This document shows, one piece after another, positions 24,150-32,484 of a DNA stretch of 41,513 nucleotides. Below the pieces are notes generated by a model that was given only the letters and a program-made list of their open reading frames with translations, searched no databases and had not been told where the DNA came from. The first letter of the stretch is position 1. Each line of letters starts with the position of its first letter. The DNA comes from Dehalococcoidia bacterium. Its GTDB lineage: Bacteria > Chloroflexota > Dehalococcoidia > GIF9 > AB-539-J10. The translations under genes were made by a program, and so were the position numbers. The stretch spans positions 1 through 41,513 of the forward strand of contig JAUWFX010000004.1 of assembly GCA_030606765.1 (NCBI GenBank), given 5' to 3'.

Positions 24150-24586
24150 TGATTCGATTTGACATAATACTAGCTTCATCGAAGGCACATTACTACTGAC
24201 TATAATGGTCAAGCTGGCTTACTTTCTTAACGCTAGGCTAGTCTTTTCAACCTAATAAATCCTCCGGTACAGGACCATCAAGCTGTAATTACCGTCCATA
24301 GAGTGCAGTTAATTCCTTTAACCTGTCTTTGATTGTTCACGAGGGCTTACTGTCTTTTTTTATTATCTGCCCCAGTATACAATATAATATAAACTGTAAC
24401 AAAACCTATTATTGATGTTGGGACAGGATCTGTAAGTTGGGAGAAGATGAATATAATCCAAGCTGCTCGTTTTTGCCAAGTTAGGGAGTTAGGCTACGAA
24501 GATACCCATCAGGATAATCTATGCGTAAAATCAAGAGCAAGCCTTACTTTTAAAAGAAACGCCAATTTCGGCAAAGGGACCTACTT
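24150..24586. other. 437-bp gap between dnaN and the ROK kinase gene
   Basis: AT-rich non-coding sequence. A TATAAT occurs at 24383-24388 on the plus strand without a good -35. I looked for DnaA boxes (TTATNCACA) on both strands because dnaN often lies near oriC, and saw none. No RNA gene recognised. Confidence 0.5.
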
Positions 24587-25609
24587 ATGGCTGAAGCCCA
24601 TGGCAGGAGTTTAAAATTGTGTGAGAGTGCTGATGATTTGATTCTTGGCGTTGACCTTGGAGGCAGCAAAATACTGACGGCTGTAGTTAAGTCTCGAGGC
24701 GAAATGCTTTCGAGTGATGAAAGTACAACGCCCGCCACAGAAGGCCGCGAGGTAGTCATCCAGTCCATTCTAGACTCGGCACATAGTGCCTTGGGGCAGG
24801 CGAATTGCACTATCTCAGAGATCTCCGCTATAGGCATCGCGGCTCCCGGCATCTCTAATCCTGAAGCGGGAATTCTATTTACTTCACCGAACCTACCGGG
24901 ATGGCGAAACGTTCTCTTGAGGGATATAATCCAAAATAAGTTAGGTAAAAGAGCCTTCCTCATCAATGATGCCAATGCCGCTGCCCTGGGGGAATTTTGT
25001 TTTGGCGCTGCCCGGGGTATTCGTAACTTCATCTATATAACTCTTAGCACGGGCATCGGCGGGGGCATTGTCATTGATGGCAAGATTTATACTGGAGCTA
25101 TTGGTACCGCTGGAGAGGTGGGGCATATGACCATTGACGACAAAGGTCCAATTTGCAACTGTGGAAATAGAGGTTGTTGGGAAATGCTGGCCTCGGGGAC
25201 AGCCTTGGCCAGGGAAGCAAGGCATCGGATTAAGGAAGGCATCAGGACATCCATCTTGGAATATGCCGGGGGTGATATGGAAAAGGTAACGGCGCAGGTC
25301 ATTCATAGCGCTGCCGAGCAAGGTGATAGCCTGGCTAAAAAACTTATTTCTCGGACTGGCTACTATGTCGGTGTAGGACTAGCCAATTTAATAAACATAT
25401 TCAACCCTGAGTTGATAGTTATCGGTGGTGGTTTATCAAACATTGGTGACATGTTGCTCAAGCCAGCCTTCAAGGTAGCTGGAGAGAGGGCATATAAGGA
25501 AGCTTTCCAGGCTGTGCGCTTTGCCTCTGCTGGGCTAGGACGGAATTCCGGCGTGCTCGGTGCTGCTGCCTTTGCTCTCCAAGAGATGAGGAAGCTCCTT
25601 CATGAGTAA
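24587..25609 (+). CDS. ROK-family sugar kinase (glucokinase-like)
   Basis: A 340-residue ROK kinase expected to phosphorylate glucose or a related hexose with ATP. The ATP-binding start LILGVDLGGSKILTAVVKS, the catalytic region INDANAAALGEFCFGAARG, the STGIGGGIVIDG motif and the zinc-binding CNCGNRGCWE (CxCGxxGCxE) with a preceding GEVGH are all visible. The lack of an N-terminal winged helix makes it a kinase rather than a ROK repressor. AAAGGG lies 8 nt before the ATG. The LacD-type aldolase gene begins 33 nt downstream on the same strand, so the two probably work in one sugar-phosphate route. Confidence 0.92.
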   Translation: MAEAHGRSLKLCESADDLILGVDLGGSKILTAVVKSRGEMLSSDESTTPATEGREVVIQSILDSAHSALGQANCTISEISAIGIAAPGISNPEAGILFTSPNLPGWRNVLLRDIIQNKLGKRAFLINDANAAALGEFCFGAARGIRNFIYITLSTGIGGGIVIDGKIYTGAIGTAGEVGHMTIDDKGPICNCGNRGCWEMLASGTALAREARHRIKEGIRTSILEYAGGDMEKVTAQVIHSAAEQGDSLAKKLISRTGYYVGVGLANLINIFNPELIVIGGGLSNIGDMLLKPAFKVAGERAYKEAFQAVRFASAGLGRNSGVLGAAAFALQEMRKLLHE

Positions 25610-25642
25610 AAGAAAGGACATGGTCTGTCAGGAGGTGATGTG

Positions 25643-26635
25643 ATGAACATATCTATCGGTAAGCTAAGAGGACTCCAGCAATTGGCTGATTCCAAGGGCA
25701 TAATGACAATGTGTGCCATTGACCACAGGGGAGCGCTTAAGCGGGCCCTGAATGACAAAAACCCTGCTGCGGTGAGTTACCAGGATATAGTTGATTTCAA
25801 GCTTGATCTCTGTCAAGCGGTAGCGCCTTTTGCCAGTGCCGTATTGCTTGACCCGGAATATGGGGCTGGTCAGGCTATAGCAGCGGGTCTCTTGCCCGGA
25901 CCTAAAGGGCTTCTTGTCAGCATTGAAAAGACCGGCTATACAGGAGACAGTACGGCTAGAATTACTGAGCTTCTGCCCGGCTGGAGTGTAAAAAAGGCAA
26001 AAAAAATGGGAGCTTCAGCGGTCAAACTTTTAATCTACTTCCGGCCTGACCTGAAGGATGTCGCCTCAAAACAGCTCGATTTGGTGGCAAGGCTAGCCGA
26101 CCAATGCCTTGAAGAAGATATAGCCTTTCTGGTTGAGCCAGTGAGCTATCCTGCTAACAAAGGCGAGGCATCATCAAAGAAGTTTGCTGAGCTAAAGCCT
26201 GGCTTGGTAATCGAAACTGCCCGACAGATTACTGCCTTGCCCATCGATGTGTTGAAAGCAGAATTCCCGGCAGATATTAGGTTTGAACAGGATGAGGAAA
26301 AATTACTGGGGTTGTGCCAAGAGTTAAACGAGACATCGCGGCTTCCCTGGGTGCTGCTCAGCGCCGGTGTTGACTTCAACTCCTTCAAGAAACAGGTAGA
26401 CATAGCCTGTAAGGCGGGAGCCTCCGGTTTTTTGGCAGGGCGTGCCCTGTGGCAGGAGGGTGCCCAAATTCGTTCTCGGGATGAGAGGATGAACTTTTTC
26501 CAGAATACGGCTGCTCCGAGGTTGAAGAAACTAGCTGAGATAGCTGATAGCTACGGCAAGCCGTGGTATTCCAGGCTGGGGGCTGAAAACGGCAGATTCG
26601 CCCCGGTGACTGAGGGCTGGTATCGGAGTTATTGA
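25643..26635 (+). CDS. LacD-type class I aldolase (tagatose-1,6-bisphosphate aldolase family)
   Basis: A 330-residue class I aldolase of the LacD family, which splits tagatose- or fructose-1,6-bisphosphate into two triose phosphates. The family markers MCAIDHRGALKRAL and ASAVKLLIYFRPD are present, and Lys205 (in PIDVLKAEFPAD, counted from the chosen ATG) falls at the residue used for the Schiff base in streptococcal LacD. AGGAGG lies 7 nt before the ATG at 25643, preferred over the adjoining GTG at 25640. It follows the ROK kinase by 33 nt. As no lac or tagatose genes are near, it may serve as the fructose-bisphosphate aldolase of the cell; this is inference. Confidence 0.9.
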   Translation: MNISIGKLRGLQQLADSKGIMTMCAIDHRGALKRALNDKNPAAVSYQDIVDFKLDLCQAVAPFASAVLLDPEYGAGQAIAAGLLPGPKGLLVSIEKTGYTGDSTARITELLPGWSVKKAKKMGASAVKLLIYFRPDLKDVASKQLDLVARLADQCLEEDIAFLVEPVSYPANKGEASSKKFAELKPGLVIETARQITALPIDVLKAEFPADIRFEQDEEKLLGLCQELNETSRLPWVLLSAGVDFNSFKKQVDIACKAGASGFLAGRALWQEGAQIRSRDERMNFFQNTAAPRLKKLAEIADSYGKPWYSRLGAENGRFAPVTEGWYRSY

Positions 26636-26884
26636 TAGGTAATAGTTTGGCAAAGCTAGGCAAATATTATAGCGGGATATGGCTTATGCTATAGATATGA
26701 ATGACACATTGAGAGGCATTTCTCTGGTAGTCTATTTCAGGAGGAGGAGGTGGCTCTAAAGTTACTGAATGGAGAACATGTCTCTGGCATCTGAACCGAA
26801 GGGCGAAGCGATTAGGCACCCGCGAGCTTCCACAGAGGCAGTACCATTCATGGTTCAACAGAACTTAAGTTGGAGGTGTTGAAT

Positions 26885-27550
26885 ATGGCTTATGTAGGCA
26901 TTTTGTTGATAGCTATTCTAGTTTCTTTCATCGTCGTCCGAATTGGAGGCTTTGCCCTCCAATTAACAGGGATAGAACCCGAAGTAGCTAGATTTCAGGC
27001 GTTATCTGCTTTCTCAGGAACGGGCTTTACGACGAGAGAAGCTGAACGGGTGGTGGGACACAGAATCAGGCGCAGAATTGTGACCATTCTCATTATACTG
27101 GGAAATGCCGGCATGGTCACTGTAATTGCCACTTTAGTGGCATCTTTTACCCAGGTGAGCGGTTACACGTGGTTTTTCATTCGCCTGGCCATAATAGTTG
27201 GAGGCATATTCGGTCTCTATCAATTAATTATAAGAAGCAATGTTGGCCAGCGGATTCTTGACCGGCTGCAAAGGCCAGTTATAAACCGAATTCTTAGAGA
27301 AGCTCCAGTGGTTGAAGAAGTATTCCATGTGGAGAAGGACTGGGCTATTAGTCTTGTCACGATAAAAGGAAGCTCGAAGAGCATTGGCTTGACTGTGGCT
27401 GATATCACCGCGGAGGGGGAAATAGAAGTCCTTGATATAAACAGGGCCGGTACTTACCTAACTAGGCCGAATTGGGACGAGAAAATCATGGAGGGAGACC
27501 GGCTTCTGGTTTATACAAATAGAAAATCTGTGAAGCGAATTTTGGACTAG
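26885..27550 (+). CDS. Membrane protein with C-terminal TrkA_C (RCK_C) domain
   Basis: A 221-residue protein from the chosen start. Three membrane segments occupy about residues 1-22, 60-85 and 93-115. Between the first two is a polar loop with ALSAFSGTGFTTREAE, which resembles a K+-channel-type SGTGFTT segment found in TrkH/KtrB proteins. A cytoplasmic TrkA_C ligand-binding domain follows (about 145-221: FHVEKDWAISLVTIKGSS ... GDRLLVYTN). RCK_C domains in K+ transport bind c-di-AMP or related ligands. GGAGGT precedes the ATG at 26885 by 7 nt; the earlier start at 26870 would lie inside this site. Function probably concerns ion homeostasis, but it is too small for a complete transporter. Confidence 0.75.
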   Translation: MAYVGILLIAILVSFIVVRIGGFALQLTGIEPEVARFQALSAFSGTGFTTREAERVVGHRIRRRIVTILIILGNAGMVTVIATLVASFTQVSGYTWFFIRLAIIVGGIFGLYQLIIRSNVGQRILDRLQRPVINRILREAPVVEEVFHVEKDWAISLVTIKGSSKSIGLTVADITAEGEIEVLDINRAGTYLTRPNWDEKIMEGDRLLVYTNRKSVKRILD

Positions 27551-27566
27551 TAGCCTTGCTAGTTTT

Positions 27567-29240
27567 CTAGCTTATCCTGCCAAATTCTTTCTCTAATTGA
27601 TGAGAACTTAAATGAATCATCGTTGGCCGGCCGTGGGGACAGGCGCGTGGTTGCTTAGTTTGCTCTAGCTGCTTTATTAGTTCCCGCATCTCTTCATTGC
27701 TTAGCTGCTGTCCTGCTCTGATAGCACCGTGGCAGGCTAAGGATTGGGCTATCTTTTCCTCCCAGGGATTGGGACTTTCTTTGCTGGCAAGATTATCAAG
27801 CAACACGCTTATTATCTCAATAATATTCGCCCTGGCCATTAGTGCCGGTATGGCGCGTATCACATAGCTTCTATTTCCGAAGGGCTCAATGGTGAAGCCA
27901 AATTCGGCCAGAAACTCTTTACTAGCTCTCAGGGTCTCTTCCTCTCTGGGACTAAGCTCTATGGTTATCGGCTGGAGTAAGCCTTGGACTTCAACTTCCT
28001 TTTGTGCCCACTGCGCTGAAATTCGGTCATAAAGTATGCGCTCATGAGCAGCGTGCTGGTCGATGAGATAGAGTCCGTTAGGTCCCTCGGCGATAATATA
28101 GGTGTTGGCTAGCTGCCCCAGTATCCTCAAAACTGGTAATTCCATGGTCGGCAGCTGGGCAACAACAAAAGCCGGCTCGTTATCCATTATCATGCGGGGG
28201 CTCTGCCACTGCCCTGAGCTGACTGAGAAGGGCACAGCCTTCGAGCTGGCTATAGACGTTCTGGCTAATGCCTCCTCTATGGCCTTCTGTACACTGCTAA
28301 AAACCGCTTGCTCATGGCAAAACTTTATTTGGGCTTTGGCAGGATGGATGTTGACATCAAGCTCTTGAGTCGGCAGTGAGATATTGATTACCGCCATGGG
28401 ATGCTGGCCATCCATAAGTAAGCCACGATAGGCTTCCTCAGTTGCCCGAGTTAGCAAGGGACTGCGCACCCACCTGCGATTGACGAAAAAGCTGAGATAG
28501 TTGCGGTTGGAACGGGCTAAGGAAGGTGGGCTTGTTAGGCCGCTGACTTTGGCCAGGGCGTCCTTTTGTTCCAACTTTAGCATCCTTTGCGCTAGTTCTG
28601 AACTATATATCTCGCTTACCACCTCACGCAGGTCACCATTACCCGTAGTACGCAGGCTGGGGCGTTTATCAAGAACCAGGCTGAACCTAACCTCGGGGAA
28701 AGCCAGGGCGTACTGGCTTACTAAATGGGCAGTATGGCTATTTTCGGTATTTACCGATTTGAGAAACTTAAGTCGCGCCGGGAAATAGCGAAACAATCGG
28801 CGCACGGTTATGGTGGTGCCTTGGGGCCTAGCACGGCTCTCCTTGTGGACTACCTCGCCCTTTCTCAAATGCAGGTAGCTGCCAACAACCTCCGAAGATG
28901 TTTGGGTGAGTGTTTCGACTTCGGTTACAGCGGCGATGCTGGGCAAAGCTTCGCCTCGAAACCCGAGGCTGGAGATTTTCTCCAAGTCGTCTAAATCGCC
29001 GATCTTACTTGTGGCATATCTGTGAAAGGCAAGCTCTAACTCCGAGGACGGAATACCTATGCCATTATCGCTTACTTTGATTAGCTCTACTCCACCGCCA
29101 TGAGCTTCTACAGCAATCTGGGTGGCTCCAGCATCGAGGGAATTCTCTATCAGCTCCTTGACCACCGAGGCCGGCCTCTCAATCACTTCCCCAGCAGCGA
29201 TCCTAGAAACGACCTCCGGCTCTAAAACCTTAATCGACAT
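27567..29240 (-). CDS. mutL: DNA mismatch repair protein MutL
   Basis: A 557-residue MutL. The N-terminal GHKL ATPase is intact (IAAGEVIERPASVVKELIEN, DNGIGI, TSKI, GFRGEAL). The C-terminal endonuclease domain has DQHAAHERILYD at about residue 394, where the last Glu of the DQHA(x)2E(x)4E metal motif is Asp, plus ACHGAIRAG (502) and ACPHGRPT (533-540). MutL nicks the daughter strand after MutS recognition, usually stimulated by the sliding clamp. The linker is short, so the protein is at the small end of the family. The start codon lies only about 9 nt from the -10 box, so the message should be leaderless. pcrA, its helicase partner, ends 42 nt upstream. Confidence 0.95.
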   Translation of the reverse strand: MSIKVLEPEVVSRIAAGEVIERPASVVKELIENSLDAGATQIAVEAHGGGVELIKVSDNGIGIPSSELELAFHRYATSKIGDLDDLEKISSLGFRGEALPSIAAVTEVETLTQTSSEVVGSYLHLRKGEVVHKESRARPQGTTITVRRLFRYFPARLKFLKSVNTENSHTAHLVSQYALAFPEVRFSLVLDKRPSLRTTGNGDLREVVSEIYSSELAQRMLKLEQKDALAKVSGLTSPPSLARSNRNYLSFFVNRRWVRSPLLTRATEEAYRGLLMDGQHPMAVINISLPTQELDVNIHPAKAQIKFCHEQAVFSSVQKAIEEALARTSIASSKAVPFSVSSGQWQSPRMIMDNEPAFVVAQLPTMELPVLRILGQLANTYIIAEGPNGLYLIDQHAAHERILYDRISAQWAQKEVEVQGLLQPITIELSPREEETLRASKEFLAEFGFTIEPFGNRSYVIRAIPALMARANIIEIISVLLDNLASKESPNPWEEKIAQSLACHGAIRAGQQLSNEEMRELIKQLEQTKQPRACPHGRPTMIHLSSHQLEKEFGRIS

Positions 29241-29249
29241 CTACATTCT

Positions 29250-29278
29250 ATTTTACACGGTTTCGTGTATTTTGTCAA
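29250..29278 (-). promoter_or_regulatory. mutL promoter with palindrome in its spacer
   Basis: Minus strand TTGACA (plus 29273-29278), 17-nt spacer, TAAAAT (plus 29250-29255). The spacer holds TACACG-AAAC-CGTGTA, a perfect 6-bp inverted repeat that could be an operator. The ATG at 29240 begins 9 nt after the -10. Confidence 0.7.
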
Positions 29279-29282
29279 TAGT

Positions 29283-31475
29283 TTATGGGGAAAAATCGAA
29301 ATCTTTCTCGATTTTCTCCAAGGGTGCCAGGCTGGCCAGGAGCTTCTTAACCCCCGCTTCTTCAAAGGCTACGGTCAGCTCCTGGTCATCCCTTGTAAGA
29401 AGGCAATTCATCACTATACCAGGGCCAAATTTGCTGTGGCGGACATGGTCACCAACCTTTAGCGCTAGGGCGCTAGAAGGGCGAGATGAAGGCTGGGAGT
29501 AGGCACTAGCCATAGGAGTCGGGCTCTGCTCCCATAGTCCTCTTGGGCTTATTAGGTGGGGTGAGATGTCCTGGAGAAAGCGAGATGCTGGGTTTGCCGT
29601 GCTGCCTCCGAATAAGCTTCGACGGTAACTACGTAAAAGATAAAGTCGCTCCTTAGCTCTGGTTATTCCCACATAGCAAAGGCGGCGCTCCTCTTCCATC
29701 TCTTCCGGGTCATCAAAAGATCTCCTGTGTGGGAGAATTCCTTCCTCCATGCCAACAATAAAAACCGCAGGGAATTCCAATCCTTTAGCTTGATGTAAGG
29801 TGATCAGTGTCACAGCGTCAGGTTTTTCATCCAGTTCATCTATGTCCGATACCAGGCTCACTTTTTCCAGAAATGCGGTTAAGGCATCTTCAGGGTCAAG
29901 TTCATCATATTCGCTGGCAACACTGCGCAGCTCCATTATATTCTCCCATTTCTCCTCTCCATTCTCCTTGGCCAGAATATATTCTCTATACCCAGTATGC
30001 TCCAGTATCTCATTCAACAAACCAGAAAGGCTTAGCTCATGGCTCTGGGCGGTGAGTTTAACCATAAGAGCATCAAATCCAGCAAGAGCCTGGACAATGC
30101 GCGAAGCAAGAGATTGCTTCGCTTCGCTGGCAACAGGATTGTGACTCACCTGCTTTAAAGCCTCGAAGAGGGGGACATCATGAGCCTTTGCCCAATCCTG
30201 GAGATGGCTTAGAGTACGCTGCCCAATGCCCCTTACAGGAATATTTATTATCCGGGACAGGCTAACATTGTCCTGGGGGTTGTTGATGAGTCTGAGGTAA
30301 GCAATAATATCCTTAACCTCTCTTCGTTGGTAGAAGCGCGTGCCACCAACAAGCTTATAAGGCACACCATACCTCAGAAAAGTTTCCTCTAAGGCTCGTG
30401 ATTGAGCATTAACCCGATACATGACGGCGCAATCTTTGAAGGATATTTGCTCCTGGCCGATGAGTTTTTCGATCTCGTTGACCACAGATTGAGCTTCTTC
30501 CTCGGCATTATAACTTTCGATAACAGTTACCGAAGCTCCGTCTTCGTTTTTTGTCCATAGCTTTTTTGGCTTGCGTTGCACATTGGCTGAGATGACGTCT
30601 GAGGCTACCTCTAAAATAGTTTTGGTGGAGCGATAATTCTGCTCCAAAAACACCACTTTAGCTTCGGGGTAGTCCTTTTCAAAGCTCAGGATATTACGTA
30701 AATCAGCAAATCTCCAGGAATAAATAGATTGGTCAGGATCGCCAACCACGCACAGATTCCGGTATTTTCCTGCCAGTTGCTTCATTAACATATACTGTAC
30801 GATGTTGGTGTCCTGAAATTCGTCAACCAGAATATGAACATATTTTGACTGGTAACCGTTAAGGATTCGAGGATGGTCCTGGAACAACTGCACCGTCTTC
30901 ATCAATAAGTCGTCGAAATCCACCGCCCGACCCTGGCTGAGTAACTGCTGATAGCGTTGATAAACCCTGTGAACTATCTCCTCAAAATAGCTGCTAATCC
31001 GCTGGGCGTAGTCCTCAGGGTCAATAAGACGGCTCTTAGCAGCGCCGATAGCCGAGCGTAGAGCCTGAGGAGCATATTGCTTGGGGTCGAGATTTAATTC
31101 TTCCAGAGCTTGTTTCATCAAGCTTAACTGGTCATCTTCATCGTAGATAACAAAGCTTGAGTCAAGCCCTATGGCTTTGCCCTCACGACGGAGCATTCGA
31201 GCACAAATGGCGTGAAAAGTGCCTAAACTCAAGGCTTCTGCTGCCTGTCCCAGGAGTTGTCCCAATCTCTCTCTCATTTCTCGAGCGGCTTTATTGGTAA
31301 AGGTAACCGCCATGATGTAGTGAGGACTAACGCCGCAGCGTTGAACTAGATAAGCGACCCGATGGGTAATCACTCTGGTCTTGCCGCTGCCGGGCCCAGC
31401 CATAATAAGTACAGGTCCTTCGATGGCTTCCACAGCTTCTCTCTGGGCGGGATTAAGCGTGGCTAAGATATCCAT
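29283..31475 (-). CDS. pcrA: UvrD/PcrA-type 3'-5' DNA helicase
   Basis: A 730-residue superfamily 1A helicase. Motifs: Q motif LNPAQREAVEAIEGPVLIMA, Walker A AGPGSGKTRVITHRVAYL, Walker B VDEFQDTN, motif III GDPDQSIYSWRFA, motif IV EQNYRSTKTIL, motif V TLHQAKGLEFPAVF and motif VI YVGITRAKERLYLLRS. The C-terminal tail has the Tudor-like KVGDHVRHSKFGPGIV typical of PcrA. It unwinds DNA in excision and mismatch repair and removes RecA. Anomaly: residues about 449-460 (PVASEAKQSLASRI) are encoded by a palindromic repeat and make this loop several residues longer than in Geobacillus PcrA. A TATAAT lies 15 nt before the ATG. mutL follows. Confidence 0.95.
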   Translation of the reverse strand: MDILATLNPAQREAVEAIEGPVLIMAGPGSGKTRVITHRVAYLVQRCGVSPHYIMAVTFTNKAAREMRERLGQLLGQAAEALSLGTFHAICARMLRREGKAIGLDSSFVIYDEDDQLSLMKQALEELNLDPKQYAPQALRSAIGAAKSRLIDPEDYAQRISSYFEEIVHRVYQRYQQLLSQGRAVDFDDLLMKTVQLFQDHPRILNGYQSKYVHILVDEFQDTNIVQYMLMKQLAGKYRNLCVVGDPDQSIYSWRFADLRNILSFEKDYPEAKVVFLEQNYRSTKTILEVASDVISANVQRKPKKLWTKNEDGASVTVIESYNAEEEAQSVVNEIEKLIGQEQISFKDCAVMYRVNAQSRALEETFLRYGVPYKLVGGTRFYQRREVKDIIAYLRLINNPQDNVSLSRIINIPVRGIGQRTLSHLQDWAKAHDVPLFEALKQVSHNPVASEAKQSLASRIVQALAGFDALMVKLTAQSHELSLSGLLNEILEHTGYREYILAKENGEEKWENIMELRSVASEYDELDPEDALTAFLEKVSLVSDIDELDEKPDAVTLITLHQAKGLEFPAVFIVGMEEGILPHRRSFDDPEEMEEERRLCYVGITRAKERLYLLRSYRRSLFGGSTANPASRFLQDISPHLISPRGLWEQSPTPMASAYSQPSSRPSSALALKVGDHVRHSKFGPGIVMNCLLTRDDQELTVAFEEAGVKKLLASLAPLEKIEKDFDFSP
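30101..30122. repeat. Palindromic repeat inserted in frame in pcrA
   Basis: GCGAAGCAA-GAGA-TTGCTTCGC, a perfect 9-bp stem with a 4-nt loop, continuing into CTTCGCT. The sequence GAAGCAATCTC is shared with the mobile-element-like repeat at 37534-37650. Confidence 0.75.
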
Positions 31476-31490
31476 GAAGACTCAGGATCT

Positions 31491-31519
31491 ATTATAGCAT
31501 TCAGGAGAGAAAGCCCCAA
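31491..31519 (-). promoter_or_regulatory. Candidate pcrA promoter
   Basis: Minus strand TTGGGG (plus 31514-31519), 17-nt spacer, TATAAT (plus 31491-31496), 15 nt before the ATG at 31475. The -10 is perfect and the -35 is moderate. The leader would be about 8-9 nt, too short for a normal ribosome site. Confidence 0.5.
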
Positions 31520-31600
31520 AGAGCGCTAGAGGCTGGGTCTCGGGAGAACAACACAGGCTCCAATTTGGTGGAAATATACCAATTGTAGAAGAGCGACAGG

Positions 31601-31629
31601 TTGAGCTAGCTAAGCTTTGTTGTTATACT
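31601..31629 (+). promoter_or_regulatory. rnc promoter
   Basis: TTGAGC (31601-31606), 17-nt spacer, TATACT (31624-31629). The rnc ATG at 31641 begins 11 nt later, so the leader is only about 4 nt. The alternative TTG start at 31617 lies within the spacer and cannot be transcribed from this promoter. Confidence 0.65.
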
Positions 31630-31640
31630 TGATTCCGAGA

Positions 31641-32339
31641 ATGATTGATTGGAACGATTGCCAGAAAAACTTAGGAATATCTTTCCACCAGGAATCTTTA
31701 CTGGAGCAGGCCTTCGTTCATTCATCTTATCTTAACGAAAATCCCGGCTTCGCCCGGCCCAGCAACGAGCGCTTGGAGTTTCTTGGTGATGCCATACTTA
31801 ACTTTATTGTAGCGGAAAAACTGTATAAAGAGTTTCCCAAATTACCTGAGGGAAAACTAACTGAGATTCGTGCTTCGCTAGTTTGCCGTGATACTTTAGC
31901 TAAACTAGCTTCTTCACTCAAGCTTGGTGACTGGTTCTTGTTAGGACAAGGTGAGGAAACAAACGCAGGCAGGACTAAGGTGAGCAATTTGGCAAACGTT
32001 ATGGAAGCACTGATTGGCGCTTTATATTTAGACCAGGGGCTAGCCAAAACCAGAAGGTTTATTTTCACGCAGATCAAGCCAGAATTGGAAAAAATAAAGG
32101 CAGGGAAGACAACCCCAAACTACAAGACATTAGTACAAGAGCTCATCCAGGGACAAAAGAAGCCAACGCCAGTTTACAGTTTGGTGGAAGCTACTGGTCC
32201 TGACCACAGTAAGCAATTTACCGCCGAAATCCTAGTAGAGGGGGAGGCATTGGGCAAGGGGACAGGAAGGAGTAAGAAAGCTGCTGAGAGCCAGGCAGCA
32301 AGAGCAGCTTGGAAAAAACTGAGGTGTAGCTATGGGTAG
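31641..32339 (+). CDS. rnc: Ribonuclease III
   Basis: A 232-residue RNase III from the chosen ATG. The catalytic domain has the signature ERLEFLGDAILNFIVAEKLY with the metal-binding Glu and Asp, and the second acidic cluster around NVMEALIGALYLDQG. A double-stranded RNA-binding domain follows (about residues 160-228: NYKTLVQELIQGQ ... GTGRSKKAAESQAARAAWKKL). It processes rRNA precursors and structured mRNAs. The gene is divergent from pcrA and overlaps the next small gene by 8 nt. The start is set by the promoter position rather than by a Shine-Dalgarno, which is absent. Confidence 0.94.
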   Translation: MIDWNDCQKNLGISFHQESLLEQAFVHSSYLNENPGFARPSNERLEFLGDAILNFIVAEKLYKEFPKLPEGKLTEIRASLVCRDTLAKLASSLKLGDWFLLGQGEETNAGRTKVSNLANVMEALIGALYLDQGLAKTRRFIFTQIKPELEKIKAGKTTPNYKTLVQELIQGQKKPTPVYSLVEATGPDHSKQFTAEILVEGEALGKGTGRSKKAAESQAARAAWKKLRCSYG

Positions 32340-32478
32340 ACGAGATTATAGACGGCGAGAATCAAGGAAACCCAAGAAAGGGACGCAGCAAAGCAAACCG
32401 ATTTCGGAACTCGTGCCACAGATGGAGACAGAGGTAATCAAGAAAAAGAGAAAGCCCGCTGAGGAGTACGAGGAATAG
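32332..32478 (+). CDS. Small basic protein overlapping rnc
   Basis: A 48-residue protein, MGRRDYRRRESRKPKKGTQQ then an acidic C-terminal end (EEYEE). It starts in the last 8 bases of rnc (ATGGGTAG), GAGG lies upstream within rnc, and it ends 6 nt before the radical SAM gene. The tight overlaps on both sides make it very likely translated. The Arg/Lys-rich N-terminus suggests nucleic-acid contact and so a link with RNase III, but there is no known domain. Confidence 0.6.
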   Translation: MGRRDYRRRESRKPKKGTQQSKPISELVPQMETEVIKKKRKPAEEYEE

Positions 32479-32484
32479 ATTAAA

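Noticed and set aside
24092..24586. Replication origin next to dnaN
   Set aside because: No DnaA boxes on either strand, no dnaA or gidA/rpmH nearby, and no clear AT-rich 13-mer array.
26636..26884. c-di-AMP (ydaO) riboswitch before the TrkA_C membrane protein gene
   Set aside because: The 5' region is ~250 nt with a purine-rich AGGAGGAGGAGG, but the conserved ydaO core sequences are missing. Short frames in it lack support.
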